DNA of 64,000 nucleotides from positions 186,001 to 250,000 of the forward strand of contig CAWFYJ010000003.1 of the NCBI GenBank assembly GCA_963820055.1. Reading direction: 5' to 3'. The notes under the pieces were generated by a model. That model had not been told where the DNA came from, searched no databases, and saw only the letters and a program-made list of their open reading frames with translations. This document shows positions 8,193-15,952 of the stretch, in pieces (positions within the stretch are counted from its first letter, which is position 1; every line of letters begins with the position of its first letter). This stretch comes from RHKX01 sp963820055. GTDB taxonomy: Bacteria > Actinomycetota > Thermoleophilia > Solirubrobacterales > 70-9. Position numbers and translations under genes: made by a program.

Positions 8193-9488
8193 ATGGCGGA
8201 TCTGTTCTCAGTGCTGCGGCACCGCGACTTCCGGCTGCTCTGGCTGGCCGGTCTCGCCAGCGTGCTCGGGGACCGGATCGTCACCGTCGCACTGGCGCTG
8301 TTCGTGATCGACCTGACCGGCAACCCGACCGATCTCGGCATCGTCCTCGCAGCCCACGCAATCCCACTCGTCGCCTTCATGTTGATCGGCGGGATCTGGG
8401 CGGACCGGGTGCCGCGGCATCGGCTGATGGTCCTCACCGACCTCGTCCGGTTCGTTCTCCACGCCGCCCTCGCGGCCCTGATCATCACCGGCGAGGTCGA
8501 GATCTGGCAGGTCGTCGCGATCGAGGCGCTGTTCGGAGTCGCCGAAGCCTTCTTCCGCCCCGCCTCCACGGCGGTCGTCCCCCAGACCGTCCCCGAGCCC
8601 GAGATTCAGGAGGCGAACGCGCTCGTCGGGATGTCAAACAACGTCTGCGAGTTCGTCGGCCCGGCGCTGGCGACGCTCCTGGTCCTCGGCGTCGGCGCCG
8701 GCGAGGCCTTCGCTGTCGACGCCGCGACGTTCCTCGTCAGCGCCGCGCTGCTGATCCGGATGAGCCCGCGGCGCCGCGAAGCAGCCGCCGGGGCCGAGCT
8801 CGCGGCCGAAGAGGAACCGGAGTCGATCCGGGCGCAGCTCCGGATCGGCTACGAGGAGGTCCGCGCCCGGACCTGGGTCTGGTCGATCCTGCTGGCGGCG
8901 TGCACGCTCGTCTTCTTCGGACTCGCTCCCTGGTTCGTCCTCGGGCCGGTCGTCGCCGAAGACCACTACGGCGGCACCGACGTGTACGGAATCGTCACCG
9001 CCGCGCTCGGCGCCGGGACGATCGTCGGCGCGATCGTCGGGATCCGCTGGAAGCCGCTCCACCCGATGCGGACCGGACTGATCATGGGATCGATCTGGTG
9101 CCCGATGGGCGTCGGCTACGCGCTCGGCGCGCCCCTCGAGTTCGTGCTGCCGGCCGCGGTCATCGGCGGCTTCGGCTTCTCGCTGTTCGACGTCTGGTGG
9201 ATGACCGCGCTCGCCGAGCGGATCCCGCCCGACCGCCTGTCGCGGGTCAGCTCCTACGACTGGATGATCTCGCTCGGGCTGCTCCCCGTCGGCTACCTGC
9301 TGGCGGGCCCGCTCGGGGACGCGATCGGTTCGAGCGAGGTCCTCGCGGTCGGCTCGGCGCTGGCGATGGTGGTCTGGCTCTGTGCGCTGATTCCGCGCGA
9401 GACCCGGATGCTCGAGCGAATCCCCGCGGCCGAGCGGTCAGGCGAGCCGAACACCGGCGAACAGTGGATCGGCTTCCCCGACGTCTGA
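8193..9488 (+). CDS. MFS transporter (EntS/MFS_3-like exporter)
   Basis: The 431-residue integral membrane protein has about 12 predicted helices. It opens with LFSVLRHRDFRLLWLAGLAS, a signature of the group that includes the enterobactin exporter EntS, and carries GGIWADRVPRHRLMVLTD, the MFS loop 2-3 motif. A charged loop (RRREAAAGAELAAEEEPES) separates the halves. ATG 8193 is chosen because it begins directly before that conserved N-terminus; the frame upstream is antisense to the response regulator. Substrate is not predictable. Confidence 0.88.
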   Translation: MADLFSVLRHRDFRLLWLAGLASVLGDRIVTVALALFVIDLTGNPTDLGIVLAAHAIPLVAFMLIGGIWADRVPRHRLMVLTDLVRFVLHAALAALIITGEVEIWQVVAIEALFGVAEAFFRPASTAVVPQTVPEPEIQEANALVGMSNNVCEFVGPALATLLVLGVGAGEAFAVDAATFLVSAALLIRMSPRRREAAAGAELAAEEEPESIRAQLRIGYEEVRARTWVWSILLAACTLVFFGLAPWFVLGPVVAEDHYGGTDVYGIVTAALGAGTIVGAIVGIRWKPLHPMRTGLIMGSIWCPMGVGYALGAPLEFVLPAAVIGGFGFSLFDVWWMTALAERIPPDRLSRVSSYDWMISLGLLPVGYLLAGPLGDAIGSSEVLAVGSALAMVVWLCALIPRETRMLERIPAAERSGEPNTGEQWIGFPDV

Positions 9489-9494
9489 TCCGGC

Positions 9495-9526
9495 TTGACA
9501 AACCGAGAGAGTGAGTGCACACTCAC
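9495..9526 (+). promoter_or_regulatory. tetR promoter -35 (TTGACA) and operator GTGAGTG-CA-CACTCAC
   Basis: A consensus -35 hexamer TTGACA (9495-9500) precedes a perfect 7-2-7 inverted repeat at 9511-9526, where the -10 region would lie. A closely similar repeat is found before the exporter at 10173. Placement over the promoter core fits autorepression by the TetR protein encoded just downstream. Confidence 0.82.
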
Positions 9527-9534
9527 ACTTGTCG

Positions 9535-10092
9535 ATGAATCCTCAAGCCGCCACCCGCACCCTCTCCACCGCCGCCGAGCGCCGTGAGACCGTGCTCGGC
9601 GCCGCCCTGCCGATCTTCGCCGAGCAGGGCTACCGCGCCGCCTCGACGGTCGCGATCGCGAAGGCGGCTGGCATCTCGCAGGCCTACCTCTTCCGGCTCT
9701 TCCCGACGAAGACCGATCTGTTCGTCGCCGTCTATGACGAGGCGCGGGCGCGGATCGTCGCGATCGTCGCCGCCGCCGCCGAGGACGCCGGCGGCGAGGA
9801 CCCGCTCCACGCGATGGGCATGGCCTACGGCGAGATGCTCGAGACCGAGCGCGATCTCCTCCAGATCCAGCTCCAGGCCCAGGTCGTCGCCGGCGAGCCG
9901 CGGATCGCCAAGGCCGCCCAGCAGACGTTCAGGGATCTCTACGCCCTCGCCTCCGAGCGGTCCGGCGCCGACGACGAGGAGCTCCGCGCCTGGTTCGCAC
10001 AGGGAATGCTGATGAACGTGATGGCGGCGATCGGCGCCCCCGAGCTCAGCGCGCAATGGTCGCGGACCCTGTGCAAGCACGACGAGGACTGA
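9535..10092 (+). CDS. TetR-family repressor of the adjacent MFS exporter
   Basis: From ATG 9535 the protein has 185 residues. The N-terminal HTH (STVAIAKAAGISQAYLFRLF) is typical of TetR repressors, and the rest is helical ligand-binding domain. An in-frame GTG at 9511 is rejected because it lies inside the operator palindrome. No Shine-Dalgarno precedes the ATG and the start site predicted from the -35 lies only a few bases upstream, so the mRNA may be nearly leaderless. It is followed by the DHA2 exporter with a second operator between them. Confidence 0.9.
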   Translation: MNPQAATRTLSTAAERRETVLGAALPIFAEQGYRAASTVAIAKAAGISQAYLFRLFPTKTDLFVAVYDEARARIVAIVAAAAEDAGGEDPLHAMGMAYGEMLETERDLLQIQLQAQVVAGEPRIAKAAQQTFRDLYALASERSGADDEELRAWFAQGMLMNVMAAIGAPELSAQWSRTLCKHDED

Positions 10093-10119
10093 CCCCCCCC
10101 CTTTTTTTTCACCTCAAGA

Positions 10120-10135
10120 GTGAGTGACCAATCAC
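10120..10135 (+). promoter_or_regulatory. Second TetR operator, GTGAGTG-AC-CAATCAC
   Basis: This 7-2-7 inverted repeat has one arm identical to the site at 9511-9526 and the other differing by one base. It lies 37 bp before the exporter start. It follows an unusual C9-T8 homopolymer run directly after the tetR stop. Confidence 0.8.
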
Positions 10136-10172
10136 ACATATCAATGCGTATCGACCGATTAGGAGTACGACG

Positions 10173-11612
10173 ATGACTACGAAGCAATCACGAGCCGGCT
10201 GGACGCTCGGCCTGACCGGGGCGGCGCTGTTCATGACGGCGCTCGACAACCTCGTCGTCGGCGTCGCCCTCCCCTCGATCCGGACCGACCTCGGCGGCTC
10301 GCTGGAGTCGCTGGAGTGGACGGTCAACGCCTACACCCTCGCCTTCGCGGTCCTGCTGCTGACCGGAGCGGCACTCGGCGACCGGTTCGGGCGCAAGCGG
10401 ATGTTCCTGATCGGCGTCGGCACGTTCACGCTCGCGAGCTCGTTCGCGGCGCTGGCGCCGTCGGTCGACACGCTGATCGCGGCCCGCGCGCTGCAGGGAA
10501 TCGGCGCGGCGATCGTCACGCCGCTGACGCTGACGATGGTCAGCGAGGCCTTCCCGCCGGAACGCCGCGGCGCGGCTCTGGGGATCTGGGGCGGGATCAG
10601 CGGCCTCGGCGTCGCGCTCGGGCCGTTCGTCGGCGGCGCGATCGTCGAGGGAATCGCCTGGCAGTGGATCTTCTGGCTGAACGTCCCGATCGGCATTGCA
10701 CTCGTGCCGCTCGCGCGGCGGTTCCTGACCGAGTCCTACGGCCCCGACAAGTCGCTCGACCTCGGGGGGCTCGCGCTCGCCGGCCTGGGCCTGTTCGGGA
10801 TCACGTTCGGGATCATCCGCGGCGAGCCGCTCGGCTGGACGAGCCCGACAGTGCTGACGTCGCTCGGGATCGGCGTCGCTCTGCTCGCGGCCTTCCTCCG
10901 TTGGGAGTCCGGGCGCGATGAGCCCATGGTGCCGCTGCGGTTCTTCCGCTCGCGGTCGTTCGGCGCCACGCAGGCGCTTTCGTTCGCGATGTTCTTCGGG
11001 ACGTTCGGCTCGATCTTCCTGCTCAGTCAGTACTTCCAGACCGCGCAGGGCCTCGGCCCCTTCGAGGCCGGGGCGAGGACGCTGCCGTGGACGGCGATGC
11101 CGATGTTCGTCGCGCCGATCGCGGGCGCCCTCTCGGACCGGATCGGGACCCGGCCGCTGATGTTCGCCGGGATGACGCTGCAGGCGACCGGGCTCGCCTG
11201 GCTCGCCGTGATCCTCGAGCCGACCACCCCGTTCTCGTCGCTGATCGTCCCGTTCGTGATGGCCGGCAGCGGCATGGCGCTGGTCTTCCCGACCGCGGCG
11301 GCCACGGTCCTCGCCGCGGTCCGGCCGATCGAGGCCGGCAAGGCGTCGGGAGCCAACAACGCGATCCGCGAGATCGGCGGCGTCATGGGCGTCGCGGTGC
11401 TGGCCTCGGTGTTCGCCGCCAACGGTGGCTACGAGTCGCCGCAGTCGTTCACCGACGGAGTCGGCGCCGCACTGCCGGTCGCCGTCGCGGTGCTGGCGAT
11501 CGGCGCCGTCCTCGCGTTGCTGGTCCCGGGCCGCGGCCGCTCGGAGGCGGGCAGCTCGAGCACGGCCGCGGCGTCGGGCTCGCGGACGAGCCTCCAGGGC
11601 GGCACCGCCTGA
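10173..11612 (+). CDS. MFS drug exporter, DHA2 family (14 helices, EmrB/QacA-like)
   Basis: The 479-residue protein begins with FMTALDNLVVGVALPSI, the helix 1 motif of the DHA2 family, and has GAALGDRFGRKRMF (motif A), the antiporter motif C-like GIWGGISGLGVALGPFVGG, and WQWIFWLNVPIG. DHA2 members expel drugs or metabolites by proton antiport. AGGAG lies 8 bases before the ATG. The last 60 codons overlap antisense with the DUF192 gene. A TetR operator at 10120 indicates induction when the repressor binds its ligand. Confidence 0.92.
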   Translation: MTTKQSRAGWTLGLTGAALFMTALDNLVVGVALPSIRTDLGGSLESLEWTVNAYTLAFAVLLLTGAALGDRFGRKRMFLIGVGTFTLASSFAALAPSVDTLIAARALQGIGAAIVTPLTLTMVSEAFPPERRGAALGIWGGISGLGVALGPFVGGAIVEGIAWQWIFWLNVPIGIALVPLARRFLTESYGPDKSLDLGGLALAGLGLFGITFGIIRGEPLGWTSPTVLTSLGIGVALLAAFLRWESGRDEPMVPLRFFRSRSFGATQALSFAMFFGTFGSIFLLSQYFQTAQGLGPFEAGARTLPWTAMPMFVAPIAGALSDRIGTRPLMFAGMTLQATGLAWLAVILEPTTPFSSLIVPFVMAGSGMALVFPTAAATVLAAVRPIEAGKASGANNAIREIGGVMGVAVLASVFAANGGYESPQSFTDGVGAALPVAVAVLAIGAVLALLVPGRGRSEAGSSSTAAASGSRTSLQGGTA

Positions 11613-11845
11613 GCGATGCGGATCACCCGCTCGGTGTCGTCGAGGAAGACGACGTCGAGTGGGAACCGCATCCCGGCGGTGTGGACGCTGCGGCAGTGCG
11701 GGAGCAGCAGTCCCTCCCCCGCCCGCTCACGTCCCAGCAGGGCGAGGCCGAGCAGCCGGGCGGCGAATCCGGAGGCGACCGGCACGCGGACGCCGGCCAC
11801 CGTGCGACGGCGGAGGCGCCGGAATCGGAGCGGTTCGCGGGCCAT
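11429..11845 (-). CDS. DUF192 family protein
   Basis: The central part matches DUF192: RLLGLALLGRERAGEGLLL, then the family core TAGMRFPLDVVFLDD, then AAAVLELPASE, which is where family members normally end. The remaining 40 residues are low-complexity Ala/Thr/Pro sequence, suggesting the original stop was lost and the frame ran on into antisense of the exporter gene. No function is established for the family; some members are secreted or membrane-anchored, but no signal is evident here. The overlap with the exporter is 184 bp, convergent. Confidence 0.75.
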   Translation of the reverse strand: MAREPLRFRRLRRRTVAGVRVPVASGFAARLLGLALLGRERAGEGLLLPHCRSVHTAGMRFPLDVVFLDDTERVIRIAQAVPPWRLVREPDAAAVLELPASERPRPGTSNARTAPIASTATATGSAAPTPSVNDCGDS

Positions 11846-12027
11846 CGACCGGACGACCCCGGGGCCGCCTGATCCGCCCCTATCCCGTCGCTGCGGGAAT
11901 CCGCATTCCTCCCCGGCGATCTGGGTGCAAGCCTGCGTTCACACGACGGCCCAGGAGGACCCCGCCGGGCGGGCTTTGGCGAACATGGTCCACCCGCGAC
12001 GGAGACCCCGTCACCGGGTCAACCCTC

Positions 12028-12492
12028 ATGGAAAGAGCAACACGCAGAGGCAACTACGAGTCGGGCTCCGACTACGTTCTCGAGTACGGAGAACTCCGTT
12101 TCGCGTTCAACGAAGCCGACTTCTCCCAGCGCGTCGAGCAGGCGGCCGTGAAGCTCGACTTCACGAATCCGGGCCTCGAGCCCGAGGAGCTCCACGACCT
12201 CGTTGAACTCGCTGTCAACGGCGAGATCCGCGACTCCGCCTCACCGCTCGGCGAGCACATAAACGCCCACTGGTTCGAGCTCGTGGGCGGCTCCCACAAG
12301 AGCCTCGTCCACTGGATCCGCAGACTCGTCTTCCGCGGCGCCTGGCTCGACCAGCGCGTCAAGGAGGGTGAGCTCGACATCGTCTTCGACGAGCGCACGA
12401 ACACCTTCGGCTACGTCCAGCCCGATCGCGACCACGAGCCGATCGAGCTCTCGCGCGAGCCGTCCTGGCGCGCCCTCTCCTACCGGCGCTGA
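12028..12492 (+). CDS. Hypothetical acidic protein
   Basis: The 154-residue soluble protein is not recognised. It has an acidic, aromatic-rich N-terminal part (YESGSDYVLEYGELRFAFNE) and a middle segment with EPEELHDLVELAVNG. No signal peptide or membrane helix is seen. Codon use matches the neighbours and the frame has good third-position GC, so it is likely real. Its last 13 bp overlap convergently with the NfeD-like gene. The ATG at 12028 has no clear ribosome site. Confidence 0.7.
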   Translation: MERATRRGNYESGSDYVLEYGELRFAFNEADFSQRVEQAAVKLDFTNPGLEPEELHDLVELAVNGEIRDSASPLGEHINAHWFELVGGSHKSLVHWIRRLVFRGAWLDQRVKEGELDIVFDERTNTFGYVQPDRDHEPIELSREPSWRALSYRR

Positions 12493-12821
12493 GCTTCCTC
12501 GCCGGTCAGCGGCTCGACCGTCAGGGTCAGCCCGTCGACCGCGGTCACGCGTACCGCCTCCCCTACCCCGGCGCCCTCGGCGCAGACCGCGGCCCAGATC
12601 TCGCCGCGCATCCGGACCCGGCCGCGCGGCTCGCAGGGCTCGATCGTCTCGGCCCGCTCGCCGATCATCCCCTCGACCCCGGTCTTGACCCGGTACCGCT
12701 TCAGGTAACGGGTCCAGAAGACCGCCTCGCCGATCTCGAGAACGGCGCCGACCGCGAGAGCAATGCCGCCCAGCGGCGGATCGAGGATTGCGAAGAGGAC
12801 GAAGCCGACTACCAGAGCCAA
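12480..12821 (-). CDS. NfeD-like membrane protein (short form)
   Basis: The 113-residue protein has a membrane segment (LVVGFVLFAILDPPLGGIALAVGAVLEIGEAVF), then a linker and a C-terminal OB-fold-like domain ending VRVTAVDGLTLTVEPL, the NfeD pattern. Short NfeD proteins usually pair with a stomatin/flotillin homologue, but none is next to it here. It starts 4 bp after the rho stop and is probably co-transcribed with it. Confidence 0.75.
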   Translation of the reverse strand: MALVVGFVLFAILDPPLGGIALAVGAVLEIGEAVFWTRYLKRYRVKTGVEGMIGERAETIEPCEPRGRVRMRGEIWAAVCAEGAGVGEAVRVTAVDGLTLTVEPLTGEEAQRR

Positions 12822-12825
12822 CGGC

Positions 12826-14166
12826 TCAGGCGCCTTCGATGATGCGGCGGACCTCGGCCGATGCGGCCTCGGGCGTCAGCGACGCGAGCTCGGCGCGCAG
12901 GCGGCGCGCTTCCTCGAGCTGAGCTTCGTCGCGGAGGTGCTCCTCGCCGGAGATCCGTGAGCTCGTGAAGTCGATCGCCGGGAAGACGCCGCGGACGGCG
13001 AGATCCGGGTCGAGGACGATCAGGACGTTCTCGGTGGTCTCGAGGATCTTCTCGACGCCACCCTGGTCCTCGCCGCCGTCGCCGAGCGTCGTCGCAACGA
13101 CGGTCAGCGAGCCGACTCCCTCCTCCTCGGTCTCGCGGCCGGCACCGAAGATCGGCTTGACGCGGCCGGGGTCGTCGGCGGCGACGGCGATCCGCGAGAT
13201 CGAGTCGACGAGCAGGACGACGTCGGCGCCGGCCTCGGCCTTGCGGCTGGCCCTTCCGAAGGCGAGCTCGACCAATCGGAGCTGTTCCCCGGAGCGCATC
13301 TCGGCAGTCGCGATCGCGAGGTCGGCGCCGGGAGCGGCGTCGCGCCATGCCGCAACCTCCTCGGGCCGCTCGTCGATCAGCAGGACGACGAGCTCGATGT
13401 CCTCGCTGCGGGCTACCGCACCGGCGAGTGCGCGAAGCAGGGTCGTCCGGCCGGAGCCGGGCCGGGCGTCGACGAGCACGCGCTGGCCGCGGGCGAGCGG
13501 CAGCAGCATGTCGACGGAGCGGAGCAGGATCGCGTCGTCCGGCGAGGCGTCGGGGGCGGGCGTCAGATCGATCCGGCGGCTCGGGTGGACGGGAGTCGCC
13601 TCGCCGAGGCGGGCCCGGTTCTCGCCGGGGACGACGCCGTTGATCGTGTCGACGTGGATCAGGGCCGGGTAGCGCTCGCCGCGCCGTGGCTTGCGCGCCG
13701 GGCCGGCGACCTCGTCGCCGCGCTGCATCTCACAACGGCGGATCTGCGACGGCGAAACGTAGACGTCCTCCTCGGCCGACTCGAGGCCGGAGAGGCGGAT
13801 GAAGCCGTGCCCTCGCGGGGTGATGTCGAGGACGCCGACGACGGGCTCGCCGGTCTCGTCGACAGGCTCTTCGTCGTCGGAGCCGTCTTCGTCGTCTTCG
13901 CTGCGGTCGCGACGTCCGCCGCCGCGCTCGCGGCGGCGGCGGGGCCGGCGCTCCCCGCGGGGCTCGCGATCGGCGCGCGGCTCCCGGGCGGGACTCTCCT
14001 CGGCGGCGTCCCCCTGCTCGGCAGCCGCGGCGGCGGCGTCGGGGTCGCGCTCGGCGATGGCCGCGGCGAGTTCGTCGCGGGGCAGCATGCGGTAGCGCTC
14101 GATTCCGAGGCCGGCCGCGAGGCGATGGAGTTCGGACAGGTGCTGCTTCTCGAGAGGCGGGGTCAT
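12826..14166 (-). CDS. rho: Divergent Rho-like termination factor
   Basis: The 446-residue protein has the Rho order: an N-terminal Rho_N helix bundle (HLSELHRLAAGLGIERY), a charged Arg/Glu/Asp-rich insert, a cold-shock-type RNA-binding domain (VLDITPRGHGFIRL at about 111-124), and a RecA-type motor. DERPEEV (catalytic Glu) and VVLLVDSISR (Walker B) are intact. Other motor parts are not: Walker A reads RPGSGRTT, with Arg in place of the invariant Lys. The segment that holds the Q loop between Walker B and IFGAGRETEEEG is shortened, the R-loop Lys is missing, and the Arg-finger block SGTR is replaced by SRIS. It may be a Rho paralogue with weak or no ATPase; whether a normal Rho exists elsewhere cannot be seen. 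Confidence 0.85.
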   Translation of the reverse strand: MTPPLEKQHLSELHRLAAGLGIERYRMLPRDELAAAIAERDPDAAAAAAEQGDAAEESPAREPRADREPRGERRPRRRRERGGGRRDRSEDDEDGSDDEEPVDETGEPVVGVLDITPRGHGFIRLSGLESAEEDVYVSPSQIRRCEMQRGDEVAGPARKPRRGERYPALIHVDTINGVVPGENRARLGEATPVHPSRRIDLTPAPDASPDDAILLRSVDMLLPLARGQRVLVDARPGSGRTTLLRALAGAVARSEDIELVVLLIDERPEEVAAWRDAAPGADLAIATAEMRSGEQLRLVELAFGRASRKAEAGADVVLLVDSISRIAVAADDPGRVKPIFGAGRETEEEGVGSLTVVATTLGDGGEDQGGVEKILETTENVLIVLDPDLAVRGVFPAIDFTSSRISGEEHLRDEAQLEEARRLRAELASLTPEAASAEVRRIIEGA

Positions 14167-14215
14167 GCGGCGGGGAGGATATAGGCGATCGGCCCGCCGC
14201 CCCCCGGCCCCGTAC

Positions 14216-15952
14216 TCAGCCCGGCGATCCCGCGGTCGCCGCACCAGCCGGGTCGGCTCCCGCATCGGCCAGATCGCCGGGCCAGCGGGCCGCCTCGGCC
14301 TCGATTCGCGCGGCATCCCAGCCGAGCTCGCCACCGAGGACGCCCGCCGCCGCGGCGACCGACTCCGGCGTGCGCAGCTGCGGCGCCGCAAGGAGCGCCA
14401 GGCGCGTCCTGCGCAGGAGGACGTCGGCGAGGTCGCGCGCCTGCTCGAGCCGGGCGGCGATCGCGACCTCGGCGAGGAGGTCCGGGCAGCCGGGGACGAT
14501 CGGCGCGGCCAGCTCGGGGCGCTCGGCGGCGAGCGCCAGCACGTCCTTGGCGGCATGGCCGTAGCGGAACGAGAGCTGTTCCCTCCACCCCTCCGGCAGG
14601 CTCGCGGGGTCCAGTCCGGCGGGCGGGTCGAGGTCGGAGCTGCCGGCCTCCATCCCGAGCGGGATCTCAGCCGTGTGGCAGGGAAGGTCGCGGTCCTCAC
14701 GCATCGCGATCCGGTCGACGACCGACTTCGCCATCCGCCGCCAGGTCGTCAGCTTGCCGCCGGTGATCGTCAGCATCCCCGATGACGTCTCGTAGAGCTC
14801 CGCCTTCCGGGAGATGTCGACGGACTTCTTAGGGTCGCCGGTCGAGATCAGCGGCCGGACGCCCGCGTAGGCCCCGGTCAGATCGCCGCGGTCGAGCGAG
14901 GTTCCGAAGTAGGAGTTGACGGCATCGAGGAGGTAGGCGACGTCGTCGTCGCCGGGGCGGACGTGATCGATGTCGCCGTCGTAGTCCTCATCGGTCGTGC
15001 CGACGAGGACCCGGCCGTACCAGGGGAGGACGAAGATCGTGCGATCGGCGCCGGCGGGAACGATGCAGGCGGCCTCGTTGAGAGGCAGCAGGTCGAGCGG
15101 CAGCGTCACGTGGGTGCCGCGGCTCGGGGCGATCCTCGGCACTTCCGCCTCATCGAGGATCTCCCCGGGACGAATCCGGTCCGCCCAGACCCCCGTCGCG
15201 TTGACGACGTTCGCCGCCTCGATCTCGACCGTGGCGCCGCTTTCGGCGCAGCGGCAGACGACGCCGCCGGCCCGTCCGCCGGCCTCCAGAAGCGAAGTCA
15301 CCTCGAGGCGGTTCGCCATCACCGCGCCGAAGCGCTCGGCCTCACCGAGGATCGTCAGCACGAGGCGAACGTCGTCGGTCTGGCAGTCGTAGAAGAGGTA
15401 GGCGGACTTCGGGTCACGGGACTCGAGGGCCGGGACCAGCTCGAGAACCTCCTCGCGCGGGATCGTCCGATGACGGTCCGGCGACCAGTTCGAGAGGTCC
15501 AGCCCCTCGACCGTCTCCTCGCGGCGACGGCTGCGTTCGCGACGCTCCTCGCGGCGCTCGCGTCGGGAGCCGCGCTGGCTCGCCATCACGTCGTACATGT
15601 TCAGCCCGATGCCGATCTTGCGGTCGCGGCGGTCGTCGCCGAGGGTCGGGACCAGATAAGGGGTCGGGTAGACGAGGTGGGGCGCGAGCCTGACCATGAG
15701 CTGGCGCTCCAGCAATGCCTCGCGGACGAGCCCGAGGTCGAAGTTCTGCAGGTAGCGGAGCCCGCCGTGGACCATCTTCGAGGAGCGGCTCGACGTCCCG
15801 ATCGCCCAGTCGGCGCGCTCGACGATCGCGGTCGAGTAGCCGCGCGAGGCGGCGTCGAGAGCAACGCCGGCGCCGGTCACCCCGCCCCCGATCACGACGA
15901 CGTCGAACGGCTCGGCCGCCAGCTCCTCGAGTGCCCTGCCGCGCTCGATCAC
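14216..15952 (-). CDS. glpD: Glycerol-3-phosphate dehydrogenase (FAD-dependent)
   Basis: GlpD oxidises sn-glycerol-3-phosphate to dihydroxyacetone phosphate at the membrane and passes electrons to quinone. The 578 residues show the FAD-binding motif VVIGGGVTGAGVALDAASRG at about 19-38, SSKMVHGGLRYL, and the later TGGKLTTWRRMA block, followed by the C-terminal DAO_C domain. An Arg/Glu-rich insert of about 20 residues lies near residue 130. The GTG start at 15952 overlaps the cbrT stop as GTGA, so glpD is translationally coupled to the cobalamin transporter operon. Confidence 0.93.
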   Translation of the reverse strand: MIERGRALEELAAEPFDVVVIGGGVTGAGVALDAASRGYSTAIVERADWAIGTSSRSSKMVHGGLRYLQNFDLGLVREALLERQLMVRLAPHLVYPTPYLVPTLGDDRRDRKIGIGLNMYDVMASQRGSRRERREERRERSRRREETVEGLDLSNWSPDRHRTIPREEVLELVPALESRDPKSAYLFYDCQTDDVRLVLTILGEAERFGAVMANRLEVTSLLEAGGRAGGVVCRCAESGATVEIEAANVVNATGVWADRIRPGEILDEAEVPRIAPSRGTHVTLPLDLLPLNEAACIVPAGADRTIFVLPWYGRVLVGTTDEDYDGDIDHVRPGDDDVAYLLDAVNSYFGTSLDRGDLTGAYAGVRPLISTGDPKKSVDISRKAELYETSSGMLTITGGKLTTWRRMAKSVVDRIAMREDRDLPCHTAEIPLGMEAGSSDLDPPAGLDPASLPEGWREQLSFRYGHAAKDVLALAAERPELAAPIVPGCPDLLAEVAIAARLEQARDLADVLLRRTRLALLAAPQLRTPESVAAAAGVLGGELGWDAARIEAEAARWPGDLADAGADPAGAATAGSPG

